Below are positions 7,750 through 15,410 of a stretch of 25,629 nucleotides of DNA, piece by piece (position 1 is the first letter of the stretch; each line of letters begins with the position of its first letter). This DNA comes from Verrucomicrobiota bacterium. GTDB lineage: Bacteria; Verrucomicrobiota; Verrucomicrobiia; Chthoniobacterales; UBA10450. The position numbers and the translations under genes were made by a program. The notes beneath the pieces are model-generated. The model made no database searches and was not told the origin of the DNA. It saw nothing but the letters and a program-made list of their open reading frames with translations. The stretch lies in contig QHOM01000089.1 in the NCBI GenBank assembly GCA_003218785.1, positions 1 to 25,629 on the forward strand. The letters run 5' to 3'.

Positions 7750-8658
7750 TTGCAGGAGTGGTTGCCGCGCGAAGAAATCCTGACTTTTGAAGAGACGCTG
7801 CGCCTTATTCGCGTCGCGGCGGAACTCGGTGTGTCGAAGGTGAGGATTACGGGTGGCGAGCCGCTTACCCGCCGGGGAGTGCTTAATCTCGTTCGCGGAC
7901 TTCCGAAAATCCGAGGCATTCACGACATCGGTCTTTCGACAAATGGGACGCTTCTGGCGCGTGACGTTGAGCCGGGCATGACAATGGCACGCAGTTTACG
8001 AGACGCTGGCGTCCGATCGGTGAACATCTCGCTCGACACATTGGATCGACAGGTTTACTCAGACATCACCGGGCGCGATCTGTATGCACAAGTGCTTGAG
8101 GGGATCGCTGCGGCGATCGCCGCTGGGTTCGATCAGATCAAATTAAACACAGTCCTGATGCGCGGCCGAAATGAGGATCAATTAATCCCGCTGATAGAAT
8201 TCGCCGCGGCGCGTAGTCTGATTCTCCGGTTCATCGAGATGATGCCGGTGAGCACGACTGAAGTTCTCGACGAAGATAATTTCATGTCGATCCTTGAGGC
8301 GAAACGCTTAATTGAATCGTCTTATAGAAGTCTGATCCCGGAGACGGAATTCCGGACGAACGGTCCGGCGACGTATTACCAGATCCCCGGCCGCCAGCAG
8401 CGTATCGGGTTTATCGGCGCGATGACGAACCTTCATTTTTGCGAGAGCTGCAACAAACTTCGTCTCACGTGTGACGGGAAACTCCGTCCTTGTCTCGGCA
8501 GCTACCTCGAATTTGATATTATGAAACCACTTCGCGGCGGCGCGAGTGATGAGGAGCTCAAGCAGTTCTTTCTCGGTGTTGTCGATCGAAAGCCTGAGCA
8601 GCACGACTTTCGCAATAATTACACGCCGGGCCGCAAGATGATTGCAATCGGTGGCTGA
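7750..8658 (+). CDS. moaA: GTP 3',8-cyclase MoaA, N-terminally truncated (radical-SAM Cys motif missing)
   Basis: MoaA makes 3',8-cyclo-GTP, the first step of molybdenum cofactor synthesis, using two [4Fe-4S] clusters. The frame starts at QEWLPREEILTFEE, with TTG 7750 the only start-like codon there and an in-frame TAA at 7744-7746 just upstream. From that point it matches MoaA to the end: RITGGEPLTRRG, LSTNGTLL, NISLDTLD, the C-terminal cluster cysteines C231, C234 and C248 (CxxCx13C), and the terminal Gly-Gly. Roughly 45 residues are missing, including the N-terminal CxxxCxxC that binds the radical-SAM cluster. None of the upstream frames encodes them, and a divergent lipoprotein gene begins at 7677. 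The product should be inactive unless another protein supplies the missing part. moaC follows after 3 nt. Confidence 0.88.
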   Translation: MQEWLPREEILTFEETLRLIRVAAELGVSKVRITGGEPLTRRGVLNLVRGLPKIRGIHDIGLSTNGTLLARDVEPGMTMARSLRDAGVRSVNISLDTLDRQVYSDITGRDLYAQVLEGIAAAIAAGFDQIKLNTVLMRGRNEDQLIPLIEFAAARSLILRFIEMMPVSTTEVLDEDNFMSILEAKRLIESSYRSLIPETEFRTNGPATYYQIPGRQQRIGFIGAMTNLHFCESCNKLRLTCDGKLRPCLGSYLEFDIMKPLRGGASDEELKQFFLGVVDRKPEQHDFRNNYTPGRKMIAIGG

Positions 8659-8661
8659 TAG

Positions 8662-9114
8662 ATGAAGCGCCTCACGCATATTGGCGTCGATGGCCGCGCG
8701 CAAATGGTCGATGTTTCGGCCAAGCCGCTCAGTGCGCGCACCGCAGTCGCGAAAGGTAAAATCAAACTTCAACGCAAGACGCTTGAACTAATTTCCACAG
8801 ACGGAATCGCAAAGGGCAACGCCTTCGCAACTGCCCGGATTGCCGGCATTCAAGCCGCCAAACAAACCGCGCTGCTGATTCCGCTTTGCCACACACTGCC
8901 GCTCAGCGAGGTTAGGATCGACTTTGTCATGTCACAGGATGACGCCGAAGCAACTTGCACTGCCCGGACGATCGCGCAGACTGGTGTCGAGATGGAAGCC
9001 CTCACTGGGGTCACTGTCTCGTTGCTTACCGTCTACGACATGTGCAAAGCCGTTGACAAAGAGATGCAGATTTCGGACGTGCGTTTGGTTGAAAAATCAA
9101 AACATCAGCTGTAG
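8662..9114 (+). CDS. moaC: Cyclic pyranopterin monophosphate synthase MoaC
   Basis: MoaC converts 3',8-cyclo-GTP made by MoaA into cyclic pyranopterin monophosphate in the cytoplasm. Family signatures are clear: MVDVSAKP near the N-terminus, KGNAFATARIAGIQAAKQT, LIPLCHTLPLSEV with the conserved Cys-His, and GVEMEALTGVTVSLLTVYDM followed by CKAVDKEM. The length of 150 aa is normal and there is no frame disruption. The ATG at 8662 lies 3 nt after the moaA stop, so the two were clearly one translational unit. The mog gene follows after 69 nt. The intactness of MoaC beside a truncated MoaA suggests either recent damage to moaA or a second moaA elsewhere. Confidence 0.95.
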   Translation: MKRLTHIGVDGRAQMVDVSAKPLSARTAVAKGKIKLQRKTLELISTDGIAKGNAFATARIAGIQAAKQTALLIPLCHTLPLSEVRIDFVMSQDDAEATCTARTIAQTGVEMEALTGVTVSLLTVYDMCKAVDKEMQISDVRLVEKSKHQL

Positions 9115-9183
9115 CAGCGGTCTGTAACCGTCGCTCGGGTTGGCAGCAAAATGGTGCGACCCTACTAGAGCGCCACACTACAA

Positions 9184-9666
9184 ATGCAAATACAGGTTGG
9201 CATCATCACGGTTTCCGATCGCGCCAGTTCTGGCAAATATGACGATCTTGGTGGACCGGCATTGAAGGATGCAGCGCAGAAAAATGGATGGCAGGTCCTT
9301 TCGGAAGCGATTGTGCCAGACGACGCGGAACGTATTCGGGAGACGATTCGCTCATTTTCTCAACAAGGTTGCGGCTTGATTTTGACCACTGGCGGGACCG
9401 GCATTGGCCCGCGCGACGTCACGCCAGAAGCAATTCGCGCGATCATGCGCGTCGAGCTACCCGGTTTTGGGGAAGTGATGCGCGCTGAATCGATGAAAAT
9501 TACTCCCAATTCAATCCTGTCGCGCAACTTGGCGGCGATCGTCGATCTTTCCCTTGTGATCGCACTTCCAGGAAAACCGAGCGGTGCTGTCGAATGTCTT
9601 GGGTTTGTACAAGGTGCAATTCCGCACGGAGTCGCCCTTGCACAGCGCGTGCCGACTTCGTGCTGA
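9184..9666 (+). CDS. mog: Molybdopterin adenylyltransferase (MogA/MoaB family)
   Basis: This family adenylylates molybdopterin before molybdenum insertion. The 160-residue product has the N-terminal VGIITVSDRASSGKYDDLGG, the signature loop TTGGTGIGPRDVTPEA at residues 68-83, and LPGFGEVMRAESMKITPNS followed by ILSRNLA, which forms the pterin-binding end. LALPG is represented as IALPGKPSGAVECL. Length and motif order are normal. MogA and MoaB are hard to separate by sequence alone, so the symbol is tentative. It is the last gene of the moaA-moaC-mog cluster and is followed by a hairpin-bearing repeat-like stretch (9667-9745) before the convergent peptidase gene. Confidence 0.9.
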   Translation: MQIQVGIITVSDRASSGKYDDLGGPALKDAAQKNGWQVLSEAIVPDDAERIRETIRSFSQQGCGLILTTGGTGIGPRDVTPEAIRAIMRVELPGFGEVMRAESMKITPNSILSRNLAAIVDLSLVIALPGKPSGAVECLGFVQGAIPHGVALAQRVPTSC

Positions 9667-9670
9667 ATCC

Positions 9671-9742
9671 TGTAGCCGTCCCATCTGGACGGCGTCTCGA
9701 ACAGCATGGCAACGTGAGCGCTTCGCACAACGAAGGAGCTAC
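9671..9742. repeat. Hairpin-bearing repeat-like element after mog
   Basis: TGTAGCCGTCC at 9671-9681 opens a perfect 7-bp stem, GCCGTCC/GGACGGC (9675-9693), with a 5-nt loop. A second small hairpin, CTTCG/CGAAG around CACAA, and an inverted GCTACA near 9735-9740 close the element. The TGTAGCCG-plus-hairpin opening recurs at 18359. There is no T-run, so a simple intrinsic terminator is less likely than a dispersed hairpin repeat, though it could act as a bidirectional terminator between convergent genes. Confidence 0.5.
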
Positions 9743-9745
9743 AAC

Positions 9746-10783
9746 TCAGTCCGGGTAGATGAACAGTCGCATTAATTGCTTGCCGTAGTTCGTGAGATGC
9801 GCGTTTCCGCCACGACCGGAAATTTCGTCACGAGTCAAATAGGAATAATCGATCGAGCTTTTTTTAACATAACCTAACTCCGGCTGGGTCACATGTTTGT
9901 CGCTTGGTTCTATTTTTAGGGGTAGACCGGAGCGCGCGAAAGAGACTTCCCACGAAGATTTCTCATGGCGAACATCCGCGGCAAGCATCCAGGGGTAAAG
10001 TCTTGGCAACTCGAAATGCCGTGATTTAGGCAGGGTCACTTTGTAGAATATCTCTTCGTCACTGAGAAACTGGGGAATGCTGAGTGATGGATTTTTGCGG
10101 AGCGCGAGATAGAGCCGCGCGATATCGAGACCGGCGAGATTCATTCCATTGTAGATGCCATTGTGATTTGGATCATTTTTGAAGAATGCATCGTACCAGG
10201 CTTCGAACCGATGGCTGAGCATCACGTTCAATTCCAAATGAAGATGCGCCCGTGCCTGGTTCAATCCGGCCCCGGTGTAGCCCATCGCGGCAATGGTTTG
10301 ACCGCGCTTCACCGCGTTACCGGGCTGTACCGCGATCGAACTCAGATGTCCGTACAAGCTGTAGTAATTTGAATCATCCCAGCGGTGCTCGATCACGACG
10401 TACTTCCCGTAGTTCGAGTAGCCCGGCACGGGATTAGTGTGTACGACCTTTCCATCCGCAATGGCGCGCACTTCATCTAGGGGCTCGCCACGGGCATCGC
10501 GGCGCAAGGCACGAATGTCAATTCCTTCGTGAAAGCGCGTATAAACAATGCCCGCCGACGTCTCAATGGGATCACGCACAAAGCCGTACTGACCACCTTC
10601 CCACGGTGTCGATTTCGCTCCTTTGTAATTGCGCTCGATGTATTGGTAAAATGCCGGACCCCCTCCTGAGAAAAGAGCGTCGTTATCCGTGGGCAGGACA
10701 AGGTCGACAATTTGGTTTTGTGCCGCCATCGTAAAACGAACGAACTGAAATACCAGAAACGCAGTGGCAAAACGAATCTTCAT
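9746..10783 (-). CDS. Secreted M23-family metallopeptidase
   Basis: LytM/M23 peptidases cleave peptide cross-links in the cell wall. The frame is open further upstream, but the ATG at 10783 begins a signal peptide (MKIRF, then a hydrophobic stretch ending FTMAAQ), giving 345 residues. The zinc-site motifs are present: HEGIDI (H85, D89) and AHLHLEL (H180, H182). The conserved LYGHLS at 143-148 and GQTIAAMGYTG at 161-171 are there too. The C-terminal third (about 220-345) is not part of the M23 core and is unrecognised; it may hold substrate or partner contacts. With zinc ligands intact it is probably catalytic rather than an EnvC/NlpD-type activator. It is transcribed convergently with mog and divergently from the frameshifted gene at 10832. 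Confidence 0.85.
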   Translation of the reverse strand: MKIRFATAFLVFQFVRFTMAAQNQIVDLVLPTDNDALFSGGGPAFYQYIERNYKGAKSTPWEGGQYGFVRDPIETSAGIVYTRFHEGIDIRALRRDARGEPLDEVRAIADGKVVHTNPVPGYSNYGKYVVIEHRWDDSNYYSLYGHLSSIAVQPGNAVKRGQTIAAMGYTGAGLNQARAHLHLELNVMLSHRFEAWYDAFFKNDPNHNGIYNGMNLAGLDIARLYLALRKNPSLSIPQFLSDEEIFYKVTLPKSRHFELPRLYPWMLAADVRHEKSSWEVSFARSGLPLKIEPSDKHVTQPELGYVKKSSIDYSYLTRDEISGRGGNAHLTNYGKQLMRLFIYPD

Positions 10784-10831
10784 TCGCCGTCGGTTTAAGA
10801 AAAGAGCGTCTCTATGAAGGGACCGGGAGGA

Positions 10832-11265
10832 ATGCCTTGCTGGCTCACCATTGCATTGTTGATTTTTCCAGCGCTGGCGTTCGGGCGCGAAATGTCTGTC
10901 CAAGGCCGTGATGAACGCACTGTTCTTCGAATCGAACGCGGTGGCTGCGCGCATTAGTCGAGCGCGACTGTGCAACTCTCGATCGAATCCTGGCCGATGA
11001 TCTCATCGATTCGAGTTGGAAAGGTGAACTGCAAAATAAATGGCAAGTGCTTGCGAGTTTGAGCAAGCCGCTTCCCTATTCGCAACGGCTTCAAGATGTG
11101 AAGATCAAGCTTTATCAGGACGTAGCGGTGGCGCGAGGCCTCAATATGATGAGCGATCAAAACAGGCGGATCATGCTGCGAATTCGATTGACCAATGTCA
11201 TGCTTTATCGCCATGGACATTGGCAAGCGGTCGCCGCGCAAGAAACGCCAGTGAATTCCCGGTGA
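10832..11265 (+). pseudogene. Secreted NTF2-like (SnoaL/DUF4440-type) protein, frameshifted
   Basis: A strong GGGAGG (10825-10830) precedes the ATG at 10832, which opens a signal peptide MPCWLTIALLIFPALAFG. It continues RDERTVLRIER to about 10939. The frame then shifts: the expected Trp-Leu pair follows in another frame from 10942 (WLRALVERDCATLDRILADD) and runs uninterrupted to the stop at 11263-11265, ending HGHWQAVAAQETPVNSR. ER-x-WLxALVxRDxAxLDxxLADD is the classic first helix of DUF4440/SnoaL-like domains. Only two bases (10940-10941) stand between the last in-frame Arg codon and the Trp codon, so a single missing base explains it. Without the shift, the first frame stops at a TAG near 10955. 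This is either a genuine pseudogene or a sequencing indel. The exact role is unknown; relatives are often small enzymes or binding proteins. Confidence 0.75.
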
Positions 11266-11270
11266 AATAG

Positions 11271-11738
11271 TCAACGTTTCTTTTGTCCGATTAATCGCCA
11301 ATCTTTTTTCATCAAGTCAATGTCCGCCGCAGTCAGTCCGGAAGCGACATAGATCTTTCCGTCGGAAACACGCTTGTCGATTGCGAGTTCGGTGATCGGG
11401 CGTCCATTTATGAACACAAAAAGCAGACTGCCCCGGCGCTCAATGCTTAAGGCATCGAGCGCGATGCGCCCGTGCTCGTCGAGTTGAAACAGAACGCCGT
11501 AGGTTCCGTCCGCAGCCATATAAGGATAAAACGCCACGACGTCCTGTTCCGAAATTCGCGGGATTTTTTCGATTGCCACATCTTTTCCGGAGAGTTGTGC
11601 GTGAACAAATGTAGCGAATATTGCGGTATCCTGAGAGTTCGCTTGTGCGTGCACCCGGAACATGCAATGTCGTTGTTTCGCGACGCCTCCGGGTGCCACG
11701 AAAAGTAGCCAAAGCGCGAACACCCAGAGACTCTTCAT
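11271..11738 (-). CDS. Small secreted protein with a SecD-P1-like segment, function unknown
   Basis: The frame is open from 12056, but that upstream part is antisense to the opposite gene. ATG 11738 starts a normal signal peptide (MKSLWVFALWLLFVAPGGVA), giving 155 aa. The mature part has the pattern YGVLFQLDEHGRIALDALS, then LLFVFINGRPITELAIDKRV, then SDGKIYVASGLTAADIDLMK. This resembles the periplasmic P1-head layout of SecD (a variable strand with an acidic-Gly turn, a strand carrying an Asn/Asp-Gly-Arg turn, then a G-L-T helix). I note it as a resemblance only, since no membrane domains are present. It is divergent from the next gene across 55 nt, and 5 nt separate its stop from the frameshifted gene on the opposite strand. 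Confidence 0.7.
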   Translation of the reverse strand: MKSLWVFALWLLFVAPGGVAKQRHCMFRVHAQANSQDTAIFATFVHAQLSGKDVAIEKIPRISEQDVVAFYPYMAADGTYGVLFQLDEHGRIALDALSIERRGSLLFVFINGRPITELAIDKRVSDGKIYVASGLTAADIDLMKKDWRLIGQKKR

Positions 11739-11793
11739 GCCGATTGATAAAGGGTTTGACAGGATTTGCAACGTTTGCTGTTTAAGCCCGCTC

Positions 11794-12228
11794 ATGATGC
11801 GACACGTTGTTTTGCTCTTTCTGATTTCCGCGATCGTCGGGCGCACCCTGGGCCAGGAACCCGCGCCTACGGCGACACCGCACAGACGGAGTTGGTTGGG
11901 CCGCATTCTGCATCCCTTTTCTCCCGAGGTAGTACCGCAATACAAAGATCCGCGATTGCGTGGCCTCGCGCTCGACCTCCAGATCGCGCCGCAGACTGTA
12001 AAGCTGTCCGAGGTCCGCCAACTTGAGATCAAAATGACGTTGACGAATGTGTCCAAGCGTCCCGTTTCCCTCGACTTTACGACGAACCAGCGGGTCGAGA
12101 TTTATTTGAGGAACTCTGCCGGAGATATCCTGACGAAGTGGTCCGACAATCACGTCTTTGTCGCCGAAGCTTTCTTTCCCGCGTACCCGGAGTTACGAGT
12201 CCGGCAAAAATTCCTGGCTGTGCCTTAA
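11794..12228 (+). CDS. Secreted protein with BsuPI-like domain, possibly C-terminally shortened
   Basis: The start is ATG 11794 (or the adjacent ATG 11797). It opens a signal peptide, MMRHVVLLFLISAIVGRTLG, giving 144 residues. After a Pro/Thr-rich linker, residues about 65-120 (LEIKMTLTNVSKRPVSLDFT, RVEIYLRNSAGDILTKWSDN) match the pattern of the BsuPI (intracellular proteinase inhibitor) beta-domain: a TNxSxxPVxLxF strand and a G-x-x-x-W-S strand. Domains of this kind usually continue with an L-x-P-G-E turn and a final strand, but here the frame ends soon after the FFPAYPEL segment, at RQKFLAVP. The protein may therefore be shortened. The cleavage site is near residue 20-21. It runs parallel to, and 27 nt ahead of, the PHP-phosphatase gene. 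Function is unproven. Confidence 0.65.
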   Translation: MMRHVVLLFLISAIVGRTLGQEPAPTATPHRRSWLGRILHPFSPEVVPQYKDPRLRGLALDLQIAPQTVKLSEVRQLEIKMTLTNVSKRPVSLDFTTNQRVEIYLRNSAGDILTKWSDNHVFVAEAFFPAYPELRVRQKFLAVP

Positions 12229-12255
12229 TGCCTGGAGGCATGGAGCAATAGGTTA

Positions 12256-13092
12256 ATGATTTCTCGCGCAACCTTACCACTTCATCAGTCTGCCGGTCCC
12301 TTGCTCCTGTTTTCCGATTATCACACGCATCCACAGGGACATCGGGTGCAGCCTTACACGCAAGCGCTGCTTCAACCATGGGCGGATTCGGCGCGTGAGC
12401 TCGGACTGAGGGACATCGCTTTCACCGACCACGATCGTTATTACGCTGGGATCAATTTTGATGAAATTGATCGTCTGCGGGAGAAAAATCCCGATCTAAA
12501 AATCCGCGCTGGGATTGAGCTCGATAACGATCCAATTCACTCAGCCGTCGGTGGAAAATGGATCGAGCAACATTGGAATAAGCTCGATTTTGTTTTGGGC
12601 TCGGTTCATTTCCTCGATCATGCCGATCAGATGTTCGACAGCGTCCCGGCTGGCGCCGAGCAATTCGAGGGACGCGATATCGATGCGATCTACGCCGATT
12701 ATTTTCGCCGGGTTCGCGAAATGGCCGCGACTGGGCTGGTCGATTGTCTCGCGCATCTCGACCTTGTCAAAATCCACGGTCATCGACCAAATGTAGAGAT
12801 CGACGCCGTCGTCAACGAGACGCTCGATTTTATTCGTTCGCGTAATCTTGCAGTTGAGCTTTCGACGGCTGGATGGCGAAAGCCGGTAGACGAACTTTAC
12901 CCGGCCGACCGCATCATCGAACTCGCAATAGAGAGAGGGGTTCCATTTACAACTGCTTCTGACGCGCATTCGCACTTGCAGCTTGGCGATAATTTTCCGC
13001 GCCTGGCTCAGAAGGTATCGATCTTCAAGATTCGCGGAGTATGCGTTTTCGAAAAACACAAACGCAATGTGCGCGTTGTATGCGCGATATGA
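12256..13092 (+). CDS. PHP-domain histidinol-phosphatase (HisK-like)
   Basis: PHP phosphatases of this type dephosphorylate histidinol phosphate in histidine synthesis. The 278-residue product carries all the metal-site motifs in order: DYHTHP (H23, H25), FTDHD at 56-60, GIELDND (E88), GSVHFLD (H118), CLAHLDLVK, and TASDAHSH near the C-terminus. The spacing fits HisK/HisJ-type enzymes rather than the PHP domain of DNA polymerases. ATG 12256 has only a weak upstream TAGG. The first 18 residues are uncharacteristic, so an internal start (for example TTG 12301, just before the DYHTHP motif) is possible. The gene converges with the DUF72 gene, their ends 45 nt apart. No other his gene is in the window. 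Confidence 0.85.
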   Translation: MISRATLPLHQSAGPLLLFSDYHTHPQGHRVQPYTQALLQPWADSARELGLRDIAFTDHDRYYAGINFDEIDRLREKNPDLKIRAGIELDNDPIHSAVGGKWIEQHWNKLDFVLGSVHFLDHADQMFDSVPAGAEQFEGRDIDAIYADYFRRVREMAATGLVDCLAHLDLVKIHGHRPNVEIDAVVNETLDFIRSRNLAVELSTAGWRKPVDELYPADRIIELAIERGVPFTTASDAHSHLQLGDNFPRLAQKVSIFKIRGVCVFEKHKRNVRVVCAI

Positions 13093-13137
13093 CCGCAAAA
13101 GTGGCAGAGGTGTCGGCCGCTTTTGTTTCAAACGCGC

Positions 13138-14094
13138 CTATAACTGAAGATCGAGCTGCAATCGCTCTTGTTCCGATAATACCTTTTCTATTTCGGACGG
13201 CAGGGGCAAATCAAACCCGAGACGCCCGGCGAGTCGTTGGCAGGTTTCAGGCGCAAATCCTTCGAAGTGATTGCTCACGAATGCCCAAACATTGCGGACC
13301 TCCGAAAGATGCCGCTGAACTTTGAGCGACCAGCTTTCGAGGGCGGCCTCACGTTTCCATAGCAGTTTTTCATAACGATGGACGTGGCCACCATCGACAT
13401 CGTATTTCGTTGCGTAATCGCCGAGCAGACGCAGATAGAGAAAATCTGTGATGCGCGGCAGGAATTCGAATGGAGCAAGGTTTCGCTCGTTGAGGGGAGT
13501 CGTATCGGCCCACACCCAGCAAATGCGATATTTTTCCAGAAGCCGGATGATCTGCGGCCGGTGCCATCCGGTATGACGAAATTCAATCGCGAAGCGGAAA
13601 TCCCGCGGCAGCTGTTCGAGAAATTTGCGCAGCGCTGGCTTGCCATCTTTTGGTGCAAAGGATGGGGGGAGTTGGATGAGAATGACCTGGAGCTTTGGTG
13701 TGAGCGGTTCGATGGCGCGGAGAAACGAATGCAACTCGGCGGTGCAATCGCGCAGCCGGCGGGTATGCGTGATCTCGCGCGGAAGCTTACAAGAGAAGCG
13801 AAAAGCGGTGGGAGTCATCTCGAGCCAACGGCGGACGGTGTTTTCGGCTGGAACGCCGTAAAAGGTTGAATCCACTTCAACGGCCGGGAAATAGCGCGCA
13901 TAGAATTCGAGCCATTGAGAGTCCGGCAAATCCGGCGGATAAAAGGCGCCGCGCCAGTCTTCAAAACTCCATGCGCATGCACCGATGCGTATTTTTTGCT
14001 GATCGGTTAGATTCAAAGGAGTCAGGAGATTAATCGGTTTTGCGCCGCCGAAAAGATGTCGATCTAACCGAATGTCGATTAATACTGCGGCCAA
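13138..14094 (-). CDS. DUF72 (YecE-like) family protein
   Basis: DUF72 proteins form a TIM-barrel fold of uncertain biochemical function. The 318-residue product has the family hallmarks: IRIGACAWSFEDWRGAFYPP, YFPAVEVDSTFYGVPAENTV, RFSCKLPREITHTRRL, LIQLPPSF, FAIEFRHTGW and LYLRLLGDY. The C-terminal NVWAFVSNHFEGFAPETCQR is normally Y(V/F)(F/Y)NN in the family; SNHFEG here is a close variant. ATG 14094 gives about 34 residues before the conserved core, so a later start is possible. It is transcribed divergently from the BamD-like gene across 65 nt and convergently with the PHP phosphatase gene. Confidence 0.85.
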   Translation of the reverse strand: MAAVLIDIRLDRHLFGGAKPINLLTPLNLTDQQKIRIGACAWSFEDWRGAFYPPDLPDSQWLEFYARYFPAVEVDSTFYGVPAENTVRRWLEMTPTAFRFSCKLPREITHTRRLRDCTAELHSFLRAIEPLTPKLQVILIQLPPSFAPKDGKPALRKFLEQLPRDFRFAIEFRHTGWHRPQIIRLLEKYRICWVWADTTPLNERNLAPFEFLPRITDFLYLRLLGDYATKYDVDGGHVHRYEKLLWKREAALESWSLKVQRHLSEVRNVWAFVSNHFEGFAPETCQRLAGRLGFDLPLPSEIEKVLSEQERLQLDLQL

Positions 14095-14159
14095 AGCGCA
14101 TTCGCAAAGGCCAGCTGTTCAACTTGACGGAATGGATAACTTAACTAGTCTGCGACCTC

Positions 14160-15410
14160 ATGCATTTCGTGATTCGGGCCGTTTTACTTTTCGCCGCCGC
14201 GATCCTGGTTTTGCCCGAACCAGGTGTGGCCGCCGTGGTCTTTCAACCGGGTGAAAAAGCGAAGTTCGTAGCGCCCGGCGACGAAGAAATAAGTGGGAAC
14301 GCAGCGGAGCTGTTCCAGATTGGGCAGACTGCGGAAAAAGAGGGCGACGCGAAACGAGCGATCCGCGTCTACAAGACGCTTGTGCGGCGCCATCCCAAAG
14401 ACGCCCTTGCGGCCGGTGCGCTCTATCGCACGGCCGAATTGCAGGAACAGCTGCATCTCTATGTCGCAGCGGCGGGTTCATTTAGCCAGCTGGTGGAAAA
14501 ATATCCCAGTAGCGCGCATTTTGATGAAGCAATCGAGGCGCAGTTTCGCATCGGCGAAATTTATCTGACGGGTAAAAAGTTGAGGTTCCTCGGTATCCCT
14601 TATGCATCCTCCTTGGACCGCGCCGTCACGATTTTTGCGAACGTTGTTCGGACAGCGCCGTACGGAAAGTACACCGCTCGTGCTCAGTTTGACATTGGCC
14701 TCGCGCGCGAGAAGCAGGGCGCTAATGACGCTGCTCTTCAAGCTTACCAGGCAGTAGTGGACAAGTTTCCGAACGAGCCGGTCGCGGTGGATGCGCAGTA
14801 TCAGATCGGTTACATCTGGTTCACCGCCGCGCGAACAGGCACTAAGGACATTGCGGCAGTGAGCAATGCCAGAACTGCCTTCCAAGATTTCCTCTTTCAC
14901 TATCCAAACAGCGAGAAAGCCGCGCAGGCACACGCTAACCTTGAGCTTCTTGAGCGTAAACAAACGAGTGGTTCCTACGAAGTGGCGAAATTTTACGATA
15001 AGCAAAAATATTATCGCGCTGCCGTCATCTACTACAACGAAGTGATCCGTCAGCAGCCCGGATCGGCGGAAAGTGACCGGGCCAAGAAGCGGATCGATGA
15101 GTTGCGCGCGAAAGTCGGAGATGCTGCTCTTCAACCTGCTTTTTCGGCGGCAGACGCTGGCAAGAAAAAGGGAGATGCGCGTGGAGCACGGACGGCCCGA
15201 AGCGGGGCGGCGAAGCCGGGTCCAGCAAACAACGCAGCACCGCTGCCTGCGCCGGAGACTGATGTTTCGTTACCGCCACCAGCTTCGCTAGCGCCCGATA
15301 CTACGACTGCGCCCGAGCCTCTGCCGGCCCCGCCAAGCACAAGCACCGGCGCGTCTTCAGCTCCCGAGGCATCTGCCTCTCCCGGAGTGTCCGCCTCACC
15401 GGCGCCGTGA
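14160..15410 (+). CDS. Exported TPR protein, BamD/YfiO-like
   Basis: BamD-like proteins act in beta-barrel outer-membrane protein assembly. ATG 14160 starts a signal peptide, MHFVIRAVLLFAAAILVLPE, without a lipobox Cys, unlike classic BamD lipoproteins. Residues about 46-315 contain five or so TPR-like helical pairs (GDAKRAIRVYKTLVRRHPKD, AAAGSFSQLVEKYPSSAHFD, AALQAYQAVVDKFPNEPVAV, YYRAAVIYYNEVIRQQPGSA), with the YP-x-S pattern typical of outer-membrane YfiO domains. The last 90 residues are low-complexity Ala, Pro and Ser. The next gene (LptE-like) starts inside the stop codon (GTGA overlap, 15407-15410), so the pair is translationally coupled. That supports a shared role in outer-membrane assembly. 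Confidence 0.78.
   Translation: MHFVIRAVLLFAAAILVLPEPGVAAVVFQPGEKAKFVAPGDEEISGNAAELFQIGQTAEKEGDAKRAIRVYKTLVRRHPKDALAAGALYRTAELQEQLHLYVAAAGSFSQLVEKYPSSAHFDEAIEAQFRIGEIYLTGKKLRFLGIPYASSLDRAVTIFANVVRTAPYGKYTARAQFDIGLAREKQGANDAALQAYQAVVDKFPNEPVAVDAQYQIGYIWFTAARTGTKDIAAVSNARTAFQDFLFHYPNSEKAAQAHANLELLERKQTSGSYEVAKFYDKQKYYRAAVIYYNEVIRQQPGSAESDRAKKRIDELRAKVGDAALQPAFSAADAGKKKGDARGARTARSGAAKPGPANNAAPLPAPETDVSLPPPASLAPDTTTAPEPLPAPPSTSTGASSAPEASASPGVSASPAP

Noticed and set aside
12541..13131. A 196-codon minus-strand open frame opposite the PHP phosphatase gene
   Set aside because: It is antisense to a gene with complete metal-site motifs and encodes no recognisable features.
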